This document shows positions 55,766 to 63,576 of a stretch of DNA of 64,000 nt, in pieces. The DNA comes from Agarilytica rhodophyticola (GTDB lineage Bacteria > Pseudomonadota > Gammaproteobacteria > Pseudomonadales > Cellvibrionaceae): positions 2,696,501 through 2,760,500 of the forward strand of contig NZ_CP020038.1 in NCBI RefSeq assembly GCF_002157225.2, written 5' to 3'. Position 1 is the first letter of the stretch, and each line of letters begins with the position of its first letter. The notes beneath the pieces were generated by a model. It did not search any database, was not told where the DNA came from, and saw only the letters and a list, made by a program, of their open reading frames with translations. A program made the translations under genes and the position numbers.

Positions 55766-57846
55766 TGAACCAGTACCTAATTACAGCGTTGGTGGATATT
55801 GTATTAGGTATCATTGCCATTCGAAAACGAGATAATCTTGCAGCCAAGGCTCTTGCTTACATTTTATTTAGCGCAAGTGCGTGGTCGCTAGAGCTATATG
55901 CACTTAGCTCTCTTAATAATATAGATATTTTGAGTGTGGTATTCGGGGTTTTGCGATGGGGAATGTTTTTGATTCCGCCTTGCTTCGCCTTGCTTACATG
56001 GCGTCTGGTAGGGGGGCGCTCTCAGTTCTTTCTCAATGTTATTATTATTCCAGCATTTGCTTTTAGCTTGTTGCTGTGTATCACTAATGTGTTTGTTTTT
56101 CCCTCGGTTCTGACAGCGACAGATTCAGGTTACTTGCCCAAAATTGACGCTATTTACTATGCCTTTATTGCGTGCTTTTTGTGGAGCTTTGCCGGTGCTA
56201 TAGGTTTATCTATTATTTGCTATCGCTCTGCTACAAACAGGGAGAAACAGCGGGTTAAGTGGTTGTTGATCACTATTAGTGTAAGCTTTATTGCCGGCAT
56301 GTCTAATATCTTTTTTATGCCTCACCACTTTTATTTGTCCAAGTATATGAGTTCGCTAGCGCATATACTATTTGTTGGCCTATTATTTTATTCTACCCTC
56401 CAGCATCACCTTATGGACTTGCGCTCTGCGTTGGGTGTTAGTATTGCAAGAGGACTATTGCTCGGTATTACCGTCTGGTGCTGTTTCAAATTCACGTCTT
56501 TTCTCGAACCTATTAACGAGTCGTCTGGCAAAATTATTGTTTTTATAATGTGTATGGTTTTTGCGTTGGAGCTTTATCCCAGAGTTCTTCAGTTTGTATT
56601 GCCTAATACGCGACGTCTTTTTGCCAGTGATAGTTATGATTTTGATGAAACTCTGTTAAAGCTGCAACATGCGCTCAATGAGTGTGTCAATTTAGACGCT
56701 CTTGTTAATACGTTAGATTACTATCTTCTTCAGGTTGTTAAGATTAATAATTATTCTGTTTTGCTGGTGAAGCCAGATGCTAATACCACAACTTCAACCG
56801 TTGGGGCGTTTAAAGCTGATAATAGAGTTTCTATTATTGATGGTGATGATTCATTTGTGTTGTGCTGCTCGGGTTTTAATGGCTTTATCATGACCGACGA
56901 GGCGCAAACTGAAATTCAGCCGGCACTTAATAAAAAGCAAGCTATGCTGAGTTTTTGCGTTAAGCATGACAGTCATGTGATGGCGATTGTGATGATGGGC
57001 CCACTATTTGGACATTCCTACTATCGTTACGACGATATTCGCTTGTTTGAATGGTTACAGGTGGAGCTAGGGCAGCATTTTCATAGAATTGATCGCTTGG
57101 AAGAAATGCAAACGCAGCTAGGGCAAGCCAAGAAAACACTATCAATGCTTGGTGTAATGAACCATTATCATCACGATATCAAAGCGCCTCTGGCTATTAT
57201 CGATGGGGTTTTGTCTAACGATATCTATGACAAGGAAAAGCAAAAAAACATTGTATTAGAGCAAGTTGAGCGGGGCTCTCGTTTGATTGCTACTATGGCT
57301 GGGATATTGAAAGGCGAGCGCAAACGTAAGGTGCAGCCTCTGTCTTTACCTGATGTGGTAAAGGATAGTGTATTTTTGTTTAGCCAAGGTATCGATGATA
57401 TTCATTATGCTTTTTCAGATATTCCGAAAATAATGGGGGATGCGGATGATCTGAAAATTCTCGTTATTAATCTTGTAAAAAACGCGATGGAAGCGCGTCG
57501 TTATGGTGAGAGTCTGGTTTTAACAATTTCTACTTGGCAGACAGAAAATCATGTGTGTTTGTCAATCACCGATACAGGGGCGGGAATGTCTAAAGAACTG
57601 ATTGCGAAACTATGGGACGATGTAAGTAGCAACAAAGAGCTTGGCAGTGGCATTGGTATGCAGGCTATTAAGCGCATTGCTGACGAACATCATGCGCAAA
57701 TCGATGTTCGCAGTATCGAAGGTGCCGGAAGTGAGTTTATTTTTAAATTTCCCCTGTCAATAGCTGTCTACAACGATAATGTAGCTTCTATTAAGTCTTC
57801 ATATACAAATAAAAAAGACCACGTCAACAAGCCGCTTGCAGGTTAG
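55765..57846 (+). CDS. multi-pass membrane sensor histidine kinase
   Basis: A 693-residue protein. Seven hydrophobic segments in residues about 1-225 (HisKA_7TM-like) plus two more near 230-275, a GAF-like part (about 290-440), then a kinase core with the phospho-acceptor His470 in YHHDIKAPLAII, the N box LVINLVKNAMEA, G1 ITDTGAGMSKEL and G2 GSGIGMQAIKRI. The N-terminal membrane block without a large periplasmic loop is what CqsS/LqsS/PrsK-type sensors use to detect hydrophobic signals. It has no receiver domain, so a separate regulator is needed; two candidates are encoded on the facing strand (60.1-61.8 kb). ATG overlaps the synthase stop (TAATG). Confidence 0.85.
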   Translation: MNQYLITALVDIVLGIIAIRKRDNLAAKALAYILFSASAWSLELYALSSLNNIDILSVVFGVLRWGMFLIPPCFALLTWRLVGGRSQFFLNVIIIPAFAFSLLLCITNVFVFPSVLTATDSGYLPKIDAIYYAFIACFLWSFAGAIGLSIICYRSATNREKQRVKWLLITISVSFIAGMSNIFFMPHHFYLSKYMSSLAHILFVGLLFYSTLQHHLMDLRSALGVSIARGLLLGITVWCCFKFTSFLEPINESSGKIIVFIMCMVFALELYPRVLQFVLPNTRRLFASDSYDFDETLLKLQHALNECVNLDALVNTLDYYLLQVVKINNYSVLLVKPDANTTTSTVGAFKADNRVSIIDGDDSFVLCCSGFNGFIMTDEAQTEIQPALNKKQAMLSFCVKHDSHVMAIVMMGPLFGHSYYRYDDIRLFEWLQVELGQHFHRIDRLEEMQTQLGQAKKTLSMLGVMNHYHHDIKAPLAIIDGVLSNDIYDKEKQKNIVLEQVERGSRLIATMAGILKGERKRKVQPLSLPDVVKDSVFLFSQGIDDIHYAFSDIPKIMGDADDLKILVINLVKNAMEARRYGESLVLTISTWQTENHVCLSITDTGAGMSKELIAKLWDDVSSNKELGSGIGMQAIKRIADEHHAQIDVRSIEGAGSEFIFKFPLSIAVYNDNVASIKSSYTNKKDHVNKPLAG

Positions 57847-57872
57847 AGACTGATAACAACCTTTCTTATCAT

Positions 57873-59993
57873 CTACTGAGTATATTTTATTGTTAAGCCA
57901 TAAGTTCTAGGGGCTTCATAGAAGCCTCTAGGAATCTGCGCAAAAGATAGTCCACGACTTCTTAAATAAAGCTCATCTGTAAGGTTTTTGCCCCATAATG
58001 AGAAAGTCCACTGATCCCCCAGATTTAAGCCAAGATTAGCGTTTAAGGTATAAAAACTATCTAATGCGAATGCATCTGAGTTATCAGGATTAGAGAAGTA
58101 ATCATCAGAGTAGCTGTAGTCTAAATGAAAGCTCAGTTCACTATTTCCCATAACTGGGTAGAGAACATCTATCGCAGAATAGACCTTAAGTTCAGGTGAA
58201 TTTGGTAAATCATTGCCCGAGAAATCGTCGCCCGCACGATTGCCATTTTTAAACTCGTCAAACTGTGCATTTAGGAATGTAGCATTGAATGAGAAGTCCA
58301 CATACCTATTCACACTGAGGCGAGTGTCAAGTTCAATACCTTGGGTAGTTGCTTCACCTGCATTGGTTAACAATAGAGTGGTAGCTCCATCTGCTAGAGC
58401 AAACTGAAAAACCTGGAAGTCATTAAACTTGGTTAGGAAAGCCGTTGTGTCAACTCTCAATCTGCGATCCAAGAATTCGGCCTTGTAGCCCAGCTCATAG
58501 CTTGTTGCAAACTCTTGATCAAAATTTATATCTTCCAGTGAGGTGACAAAGTCGGCATTCCAGCCACCGCTTTTCGCGCCCCTAGAAATACTGGAATAAA
58601 GTAAACCATTTTCGCTTAAATGAAAATTAATACCAATTTTAGGTAAAAAAGTCGTAAACGTTTCATCGTCTACAATACTGCCATTAGTAAAAAGCCCGGT
58701 TGTATCTTGGATGGAGTACGTGAGATCTTTTTTCTCGCTTTGTAGCCTTGCCCCTGCCGTAAGTTCTATTATTGGTGTAATGCGGTAGTTACCATGAGCA
58801 TATAAAGATAGCGATTGATTTTCCAACATTCCTGGTGTTTGAACAGATGACAAACCACCTGTTGCTTCTAACTGTGTCGAGCCGCGTTGAGTTTCAATTT
58901 CTTGATATGAAATGAATGAGCCAATAACGAAGTCGAACTTCTCGTAACGGTCGGATACAAGCCTAAATTCCTGTGTCCACTGCTCAAATGCCTCATCAAA
59001 TACTGTAAAAATTGCGGGTAGAGGAGAATAGTCTTCTTCGCTTAACTCCTGGTACTCACTCCGTCGATAAGCCGTTATAGATATAAACTGAAAGTTGGAA
59101 TCGAAATCATAGGAAGAGTTAAGTGATCCTCCCCAGATTTTACGGCGCTCAAACTCTGGCGCATTATGGGCTACCTGTCTTGGGTTTGGTGTGAGACTAA
59201 AACCTCGAAAAGTGGGATCATCCGCAATCGCTACTGCATTAAGTCGATTCGCTTGATCTTGCAGCCAATCGAAGTTGGCGGTTAATGTCAACTTATCATT
59301 GGGTAACAACTGTACCTTTAGTCTTGAAGAATCTAAATTGGTCCCTTGTAACTTGCGATTAAGTGTAATGTTTTCAATAAAACCATCAGTTTCAATTGTA
59401 TTTAATTGAATGCTGGTGAGCACTTTTTCGTTAATGGGTATATCTGATTGCAGCGTTAAACGATGATGATTGAAATTGCCTGCTTCTACACGGATTGTGT
59501 TGCTAAATTCTTCCTTAGGTGCTGCTGTAATAATATTAACTGCACCGGCGATAGTATTGGCGCCAAATAAGGTTCCTTGAGGGCCTTTTAATACTTCGAT
59601 TTGTTTAATATCACTTAAACTTGAATCAAAGGCTGAAGAGCGACCAAGAGGTACATCGTCTATATAAACTACGACACGCGAGTCAACGCCAATATTACGT
59701 GAGAAGTCACCCACACCTCGTATAGCAATTTCTCCTCGTGTCTTTCTTCCTCCCTGACCAAAATTTAAGGAGGGGGTTGCAAACTCTATGTCGCCTAGGC
59801 CTCTAATATTTGAACTTTCAAGAAACTTACTGTCAAAGAGTTGAACTGAAACTGGTACCTGAAGCAGGTTTTCATTGCGCTTTTGTGCTGTAACAATTAG
59901 TTCTTCTAGCTTTAGCTCATCGTTGGCGTAACTAATGTCACTAATAGCGATGAGCGTGGTGGCTAATGTACTTAATATGGGTAGTGGTTTCAC
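57873..59993 (-). CDS. TonB-dependent outer-membrane receptor
   Basis: A 706-residue receptor with signal peptide (to about residue 23, ISYAND), plug domain (ELIVTAQKRNENLLQVPVS, IRGVGDFSRNIGVDSRVVVY, IEVLKGPQGTLFGANTIAGA) and a beta-barrel. EELIVTA may be the TonB box. The style is that of receptors for organic compounds rather than classic siderophore receptors, but substrate is unknown. The last residue is Gln instead of the usual aromatic. It is encoded 84 nt after the receiver protein gene on the same strand, so possibly one transcription unit. Confidence 0.92.
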   Translation of the reverse strand: MKPLPILSTLATTLIAISDISYANDELKLEELIVTAQKRNENLLQVPVSVQLFDSKFLESSNIRGLGDIEFATPSLNFGQGGRKTRGEIAIRGVGDFSRNIGVDSRVVVYIDDVPLGRSSAFDSSLSDIKQIEVLKGPQGTLFGANTIAGAVNIITAAPKEEFSNTIRVEAGNFNHHRLTLQSDIPINEKVLTSIQLNTIETDGFIENITLNRKLQGTNLDSSRLKVQLLPNDKLTLTANFDWLQDQANRLNAVAIADDPTFRGFSLTPNPRQVAHNAPEFERRKIWGGSLNSSYDFDSNFQFISITAYRRSEYQELSEEDYSPLPAIFTVFDEAFEQWTQEFRLVSDRYEKFDFVIGSFISYQEIETQRGSTQLEATGGLSSVQTPGMLENQSLSLYAHGNYRITPIIELTAGARLQSEKKDLTYSIQDTTGLFTNGSIVDDETFTTFLPKIGINFHLSENGLLYSSISRGAKSGGWNADFVTSLEDINFDQEFATSYELGYKAEFLDRRLRVDTTAFLTKFNDFQVFQFALADGATTLLLTNAGEATTQGIELDTRLSVNRYVDFSFNATFLNAQFDEFKNGNRAGDDFSGNDLPNSPELKVYSAIDVLYPVMGNSELSFHLDYSYSDDYFSNPDNSDAFALDSFYTLNANLGLNLGDQWTFSLWGKNLTDELYLRSRGLSFAQIPRGFYEAPRTYGLTIKYTQ

Positions 59994-60077
59994 AATCTTC
60001 TTAACGTATATCTTTCTATTTTAATGTTTTAGCTTAAATAAGTAGCTCTTGTATTGGATGCATGCACAATAACTGCA

Positions 60078-60779
60078 TCAATTCGTCAAAGACGCTATTA
60101 AATCATTAAATGAGTCGCGTTTTAGTGGTTTGTCGAGAAAACCGTTAAATCCACACCGTATTAATTCTTCACGTTGAGAATGGATTGGCATATTGCTTAA
60201 ACCAATAATTAAAGTATTTTTATTGATAAAGCTTCTAAGTTGTTCAACTGTCTGAGGGCCTGCTAGCTCTGGCATTTGTATATCCATTAAAATGATATCA
60301 AATGTGGACGATTGGCACTCTTTAAGTGCCAGGCGACCGCTAAGTGCATGGGTGATCGTGTGGCTGGAGCCCAGAGCAGCTTCACCAATATCATGGTGGA
60401 TATCTTCGTCGTCTACTAACAGAATCCGGTAGTTACCTTCGCGGGGTAAGGCGACAGACTCTTGTTTTGCTGCACCTTTGTCATTCGCCTTGTTGTGCTG
60501 AGCGTTGAGATAACTTTTGTACTGGACTAATGTACGTTGGATACTTTCTAAATTGCTATAGATCAGCTCGGGGGCTTTTTCTATCGCAGGCCGTAAATGC
60601 TCAGGTATCGCCTCACAATTCTTTGTCTCTAGCGTTTGCATGATCGCCTCAAAATATTGCTTGAGTAGGTCGGCATTGAGTTGAGCAATTGTTAAAGGCG
60701 TTGAAATATTATGCGCGAATGTGGCCGATACCGTGTCGATATCACTATCGGGATCAAAAACTATATGACTTTTGGCCAT
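60078..60779 (-). CDS. histidine-kinase-like dimerisation segment joined to a receiver domain
   Basis: A 233-residue protein. Residues 15-95 contain TFAHNISTPLTIAQLNADLL, which looks like an H-box (His23 followed by NxxxPL), and a second helix with LESIQRTLVQYKSYL, the layout of a DHp hairpin, but no ATPase domain follows. Residues about 116-233 form a receiver: LVDDEDIHHD (Asp123, Asp124), phospho-acceptor Asp166 in IILMDIQMPELAG, and Lys in GFLDKPLKR. Thus it could take or pass phosphate but not make it. It lies 33 nt after the response-regulator gene. No DNA-binding output is visible. Confidence 0.8.
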   Translation of the reverse strand: MAKSHIVFDPDSDIDTVSATFAHNISTPLTIAQLNADLLKQYFEAIMQTLETKNCEAIPEHLRPAIEKAPELIYSNLESIQRTLVQYKSYLNAQHNKANDKGAAKQESVALPREGNYRILLVDDEDIHHDIGEAALGSSHTITHALSGRLALKECQSSTFDIILMDIQMPELAGPQTVEQLRSFINKNTLIIGLSNMPIHSQREELIRCGFNGFLDKPLKRDSFNDLIASLTN

Positions 60780-60812
60780 GCTTGGTTGCGCCTATATTAA
60801 AGTGATTAAAGC

Positions 60813-61796
60813 TTAATGCAGCCTGTTAGAGGGCATTTCTATATAGTCCTGATAGCAGGTCAAGCTTTTAAACCTTTTCTCAAGTAATGCGCAGACGTAT
60901 TCCTGGTTGCCATTAATACGTTGAATCGGATAGATATTTTGGCTCCACGCTTCGAGTCTTTTTTCATCAAAAACACCATCTTCATTTTGAAAGAATGGCA
61001 CATGACTGTGTTCTTCAAGGGTGCTTATGCAATCGCTAGAAGCTCCCTTTTCTTGTACTTCCTTGATTGAATTACGATACTCATCCTGCGTCAAAACGAT
61101 AAGGCGACTAATTGTCCCAAATTTATCGATCAGTAAAAATCCCCCAGGATTAGTAACGTAATAGTACTCAATTGCGCCCAGATCCTCGCATAATTGCTCA
61201 AAATAGTCGGCAAAATCCGAATCGTAGAGGAAGGGGATTTGCTGTTTGGCATCGTGGCTGGAAAGTGGCATTAAATCGGTAAAATAACGGTTATTTAACG
61301 TGCTAACAATTGATGTTAGTCGAGTGGTCAGCTCTTCTTCACTTTTACCAATATAGAAGTCTATCAAATCACAATTCAATGCATGTATTGCTTGCTTTTC
61401 GTTAGCAACGCCGGTTAGCAGTATCTTTTTTGCATTAGGGCTTGATATCTGTGAACACAGATCGAGACCGTTAAGCTGTGGCATACTGAAATCCACAACT
61501 ATTACCGATGGTTCGGCAAAGCGGTTCAACGTATCTAGCTTTCTGCAGATTTGATTTTGAGGTAAAACCAATTTACTAGGCGTATTAATATCAGGAGAAA
61601 GTGGTTCGCCTTTACTAAAGTTTTCGCTAAGTTTGAACTGCGATTCCACATAGGCAAGACCTTCATGAGGATCGCTGAAAAGCTTGAATACAGCTGGTTC
61701 TGACTTTAGGGTTAATGAATTTAGAAAATCTCTATTATCGTCTATATAAACCGTTGTGGTGGGATGATAATAAAGACTGATTTCAGGTTTTCCCAT
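60813..61796 (-). CDS. LqsR-like response regulator
   Basis: A 327-residue protein. An atypical receiver domain spans residues about 12-160: acidic pair Asp19-Asp20 (TTVYIDDNRDFL), phospho-acceptor Asp102 (VIVVDFSMPQLNG), Thr128 (KILLTGVANEKQAIHAL) and Lys151 (FYIGK). About 30-40 extra residues (SKGEPLSPDINTPSKL) lie between the acidic pair and Asp102. The C-terminal part (about 180-327: FADYFEQLCEDLGAIEYYYV, GGFLLIDKFGTISRLIVLT, HVPFFQNEDGVFDEKRLEA) matches from memory the output part of regulators coupled to CqsS/LqsS-type sensors. It is not a known DNA-binding domain. First gene of the minus-strand group. Confidence 0.75.
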   Translation of the reverse strand: MGKPEISLYYHPTTTVYIDDNRDFLNSLTLKSEPAVFKLFSDPHEGLAYVESQFKLSENFSKGEPLSPDINTPSKLVLPQNQICRKLDTLNRFAEPSVIVVDFSMPQLNGLDLCSQISSPNAKKILLTGVANEKQAIHALNCDLIDFYIGKSEEELTTRLTSIVSTLNNRYFTDLMPLSSHDAKQQIPFLYDSDFADYFEQLCEDLGAIEYYYVTNPGGFLLIDKFGTISRLIVLTQDEYRNSIKEVQEKGASSDCISTLEEHSHVPFFQNEDGVFDEKRLEAWSQNIYPIQRINGNQEYVCALLEKRFKSLTCYQDYIEMPSNRLH

Positions 61797-61989
61797 GTAA
61801 AAGTTTCTCCAGATGTATTTGCCCCGTTTGCAACTGAGAACAAACAGTTATTTTCGAGCAGACTATATTTTCTAAGTTTAACGTAAACTCTTATCTGACA
61901 AAACTCTCAAAGCATAAATAGGTGTTTTTGCTGTCTTTTTTTTAGCTTAAATGTCCTTTTTTTGTCCTTTTTGGCGTTCTAATAACACA

Positions 61990-63108
61990 TCAGTGCGCAC
62001 CTGCTAACGCATTTAACTTGCGTTGATAGCGAAGTTTGTATTCTTCTGACTCAGCTAATTCCATAGACTTCCTAAGTGCTTTTTTAGAATTCTCTATATC
62101 ATTCTCATAATAGTACGCGACAGCTAAGCCGTGGTAAAAATCTGGTTCTAATTTGTGAATTTTAATTGCAGCCTTAAATAAAGCCACGGCCTTGTCATAT
62201 CGTTTGGCTTCTAGCTCAGTGTTGGCTAATTTTTCCAAGTAGTAAGGGTTCTTGCGTGCATATTTTTCGGCTCTTTTGGCATATGCCTGAGACTTGGTTT
62301 CATCCCCTAACTCTGAATAGAGGATATAAATATTACCGATAGCGGATCTATTCTTGGAGTTGTATTTCAATGCTGCTAAGTAGGCTTCTTCTGCAGCTTT
62401 GAAATCACCCAAACGTTTGTATGCCACGCCTAAATTCGACCATACAAAATCAAGTTTTTTATGTGTTTTGATCGATTTTTTAAAGTAGGCGACGGCCATA
62501 GAGTATTTTTTCTGATTGAGGTAGGCGACTCCCAAGTTATTATAATATTCAGCTTTTGCTTGGGCATCTGTAATCATTTTTGATACCACTTTGCTATCGC
62601 CAATCTGGTCAAAATAAGCTTGGTTGAACTCCACCAGAACTTTCGCCCGAGGTAAACTGACCACCACATTAACGTGCCCTGGCACTTCATAAAAGCCGTC
62701 GCGTCGGCGCCATTGACGCTCAAGGTTTACTGTTTGATAACGGGCCCTTATTCCTACATATCGTGCGGTAGCGATAAATAAATTGGCCAATGAAATACAG
62801 TTGCCAGAACCGTTATAGAATGTTTCTATGGCTGACGCTGTGAAATATGCATTATATCGAATATTGTATTGGGCGGGATCATAGAGGAGAGTGTGTAGAG
62901 CTAGGAGGCGTTGTCTTTTGCTGGGGAGAACTTTAATTTTTTCATCGAGGAGCGTTTTAATTTCACTATTTAATGCCAATACATCGACATCTTCCACGAT
63001 AATATTTTGATTTTGATCGGGTAGAGGCTCTTCGATGTTTACCGCTACCACTTGAGTCGCCATCAGCAGTAACAAACTCACCACCGGTGTGAATTTTACA
63101 TAAGACAT
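61990..63108 (-). CDS. secreted transglutaminase-like protein with TPR repeats
   Basis: A 372-residue protein with signal peptide (VSLLLLMATQVVAV), a transglutaminase-like segment (about residues 65-180) and five TPRs (about 185-365). The transglutaminase-type Cys lies in GSGNCISLANLFIATARYVG and the His in PGHVNVVVSLP; the third residue may be the Glu of VEFNQAY. TPRs read as in NNLGVAYLNQKKYSMAVAYF. Such proteins probably act in the periplasm as protein-binding peptidases or scaffold factors. ATG at 63108 is set by GGAGGTGA, an ideal ribosome-binding site; GTG at 63117 would overlap it. Monocistronic. Confidence 0.85.
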   Translation of the reverse strand: MSYVKFTPVVSLLLLMATQVVAVNIEEPLPDQNQNIIVEDVDVLALNSEIKTLLDEKIKVLPSKRQRLLALHTLLYDPAQYNIRYNAYFTASAIETFYNGSGNCISLANLFIATARYVGIRARYQTVNLERQWRRRDGFYEVPGHVNVVVSLPRAKVLVEFNQAYFDQIGDSKVVSKMITDAQAKAEYYNNLGVAYLNQKKYSMAVAYFKKSIKTHKKLDFVWSNLGVAYKRLGDFKAAEEAYLAALKYNSKNRSAIGNIYILYSELGDETKSQAYAKRAEKYARKNPYYLEKLANTELEAKRYDKAVALFKAAIKIHKLEPDFYHGLAVAYYYENDIENSKKALRKSMELAESEEYKLRYQRKLNALAGAH

Positions 63109-63576
63109 GGCTATCACCTCCAGGTTTATAATTTTTTTGAGCGTAACCCTGTGCTGACATAGATATATATTATATAGCCTGTTATATCTATCTCTTGTTG
63201 TCGTAGTTTACCTCAATTTATAGACTTTTGTCGCACCCAATTAGTTGCACTTAACTATTCGTTTTTTCATATCAGCAATCAATAACATCGCGATAACTTG
63301 AGTTGCGGTTGAGGTAGGAGCATGAAGCTTTTCGTCATAATAAATAAAAATGCAAGCCAGGGATGGCTTGCTCATTGGCCTTAGGCCAATGCGAATCGTC
63401 CAATGCCAGCAAAATCACACTTTTGCGTAAAGCATTTGGCGATGACTTATGACCCAAAGGCAGGAAGCCTTTGGTCATAATAAATAAAAAGTCAGGTATA
63501 GATTTTGCGATAGGTTTTGTAAAAGTAGGGAATACCGCCCGTATGCGTCAATAAAATGACTTTTACAGAGAAAGAT
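63109..63576. other. 468-bp hairpin-rich region before flhA
   Basis: No gene. It holds three short hairpins and a duplicated 27-bp segment (entries below), and must also contain the promoters of the transglutaminase-TPR gene (minus) and flhA (plus) or be an intergenic region inside a flagellar operon whose earlier genes lie elsewhere. Confidence 0.5.
63324..63490. repeat. 27-bp direct repeat, 140 bp apart, enclosing three hairpins
   Basis: Positions 63324-63350 and 63464-63490 match at 25 of 27 positions; the last 17 nt (GTCATAATAAATAAAAA) are identical. Between them lie hairpins GCAAGCCA-GGGA-TGGCTTGC (63352-63371) and CATTGGCC-TTA-GGCCAATG (63373-63391); a third, CCAAAGGC-AGGAA-GCCTTTGG (63454-63474), overlaps the second copy. 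Short stems with purine-rich loops resemble REP/MITE-type repeated elements. Confidence 0.75.

Noticed and set aside
63363-63380. Sigma-54-like site TGGC-N7-TTGGC before flhA
   Set aside because: The -12 element has GG rather than GC, and the bases are accounted for by two perfect hairpins.
63556-63576. Alternative ATG for flhA seven codons upstream
   Set aside because: No ribosome-binding site, whereas AGAGAAAG precedes the ATG at 63577.
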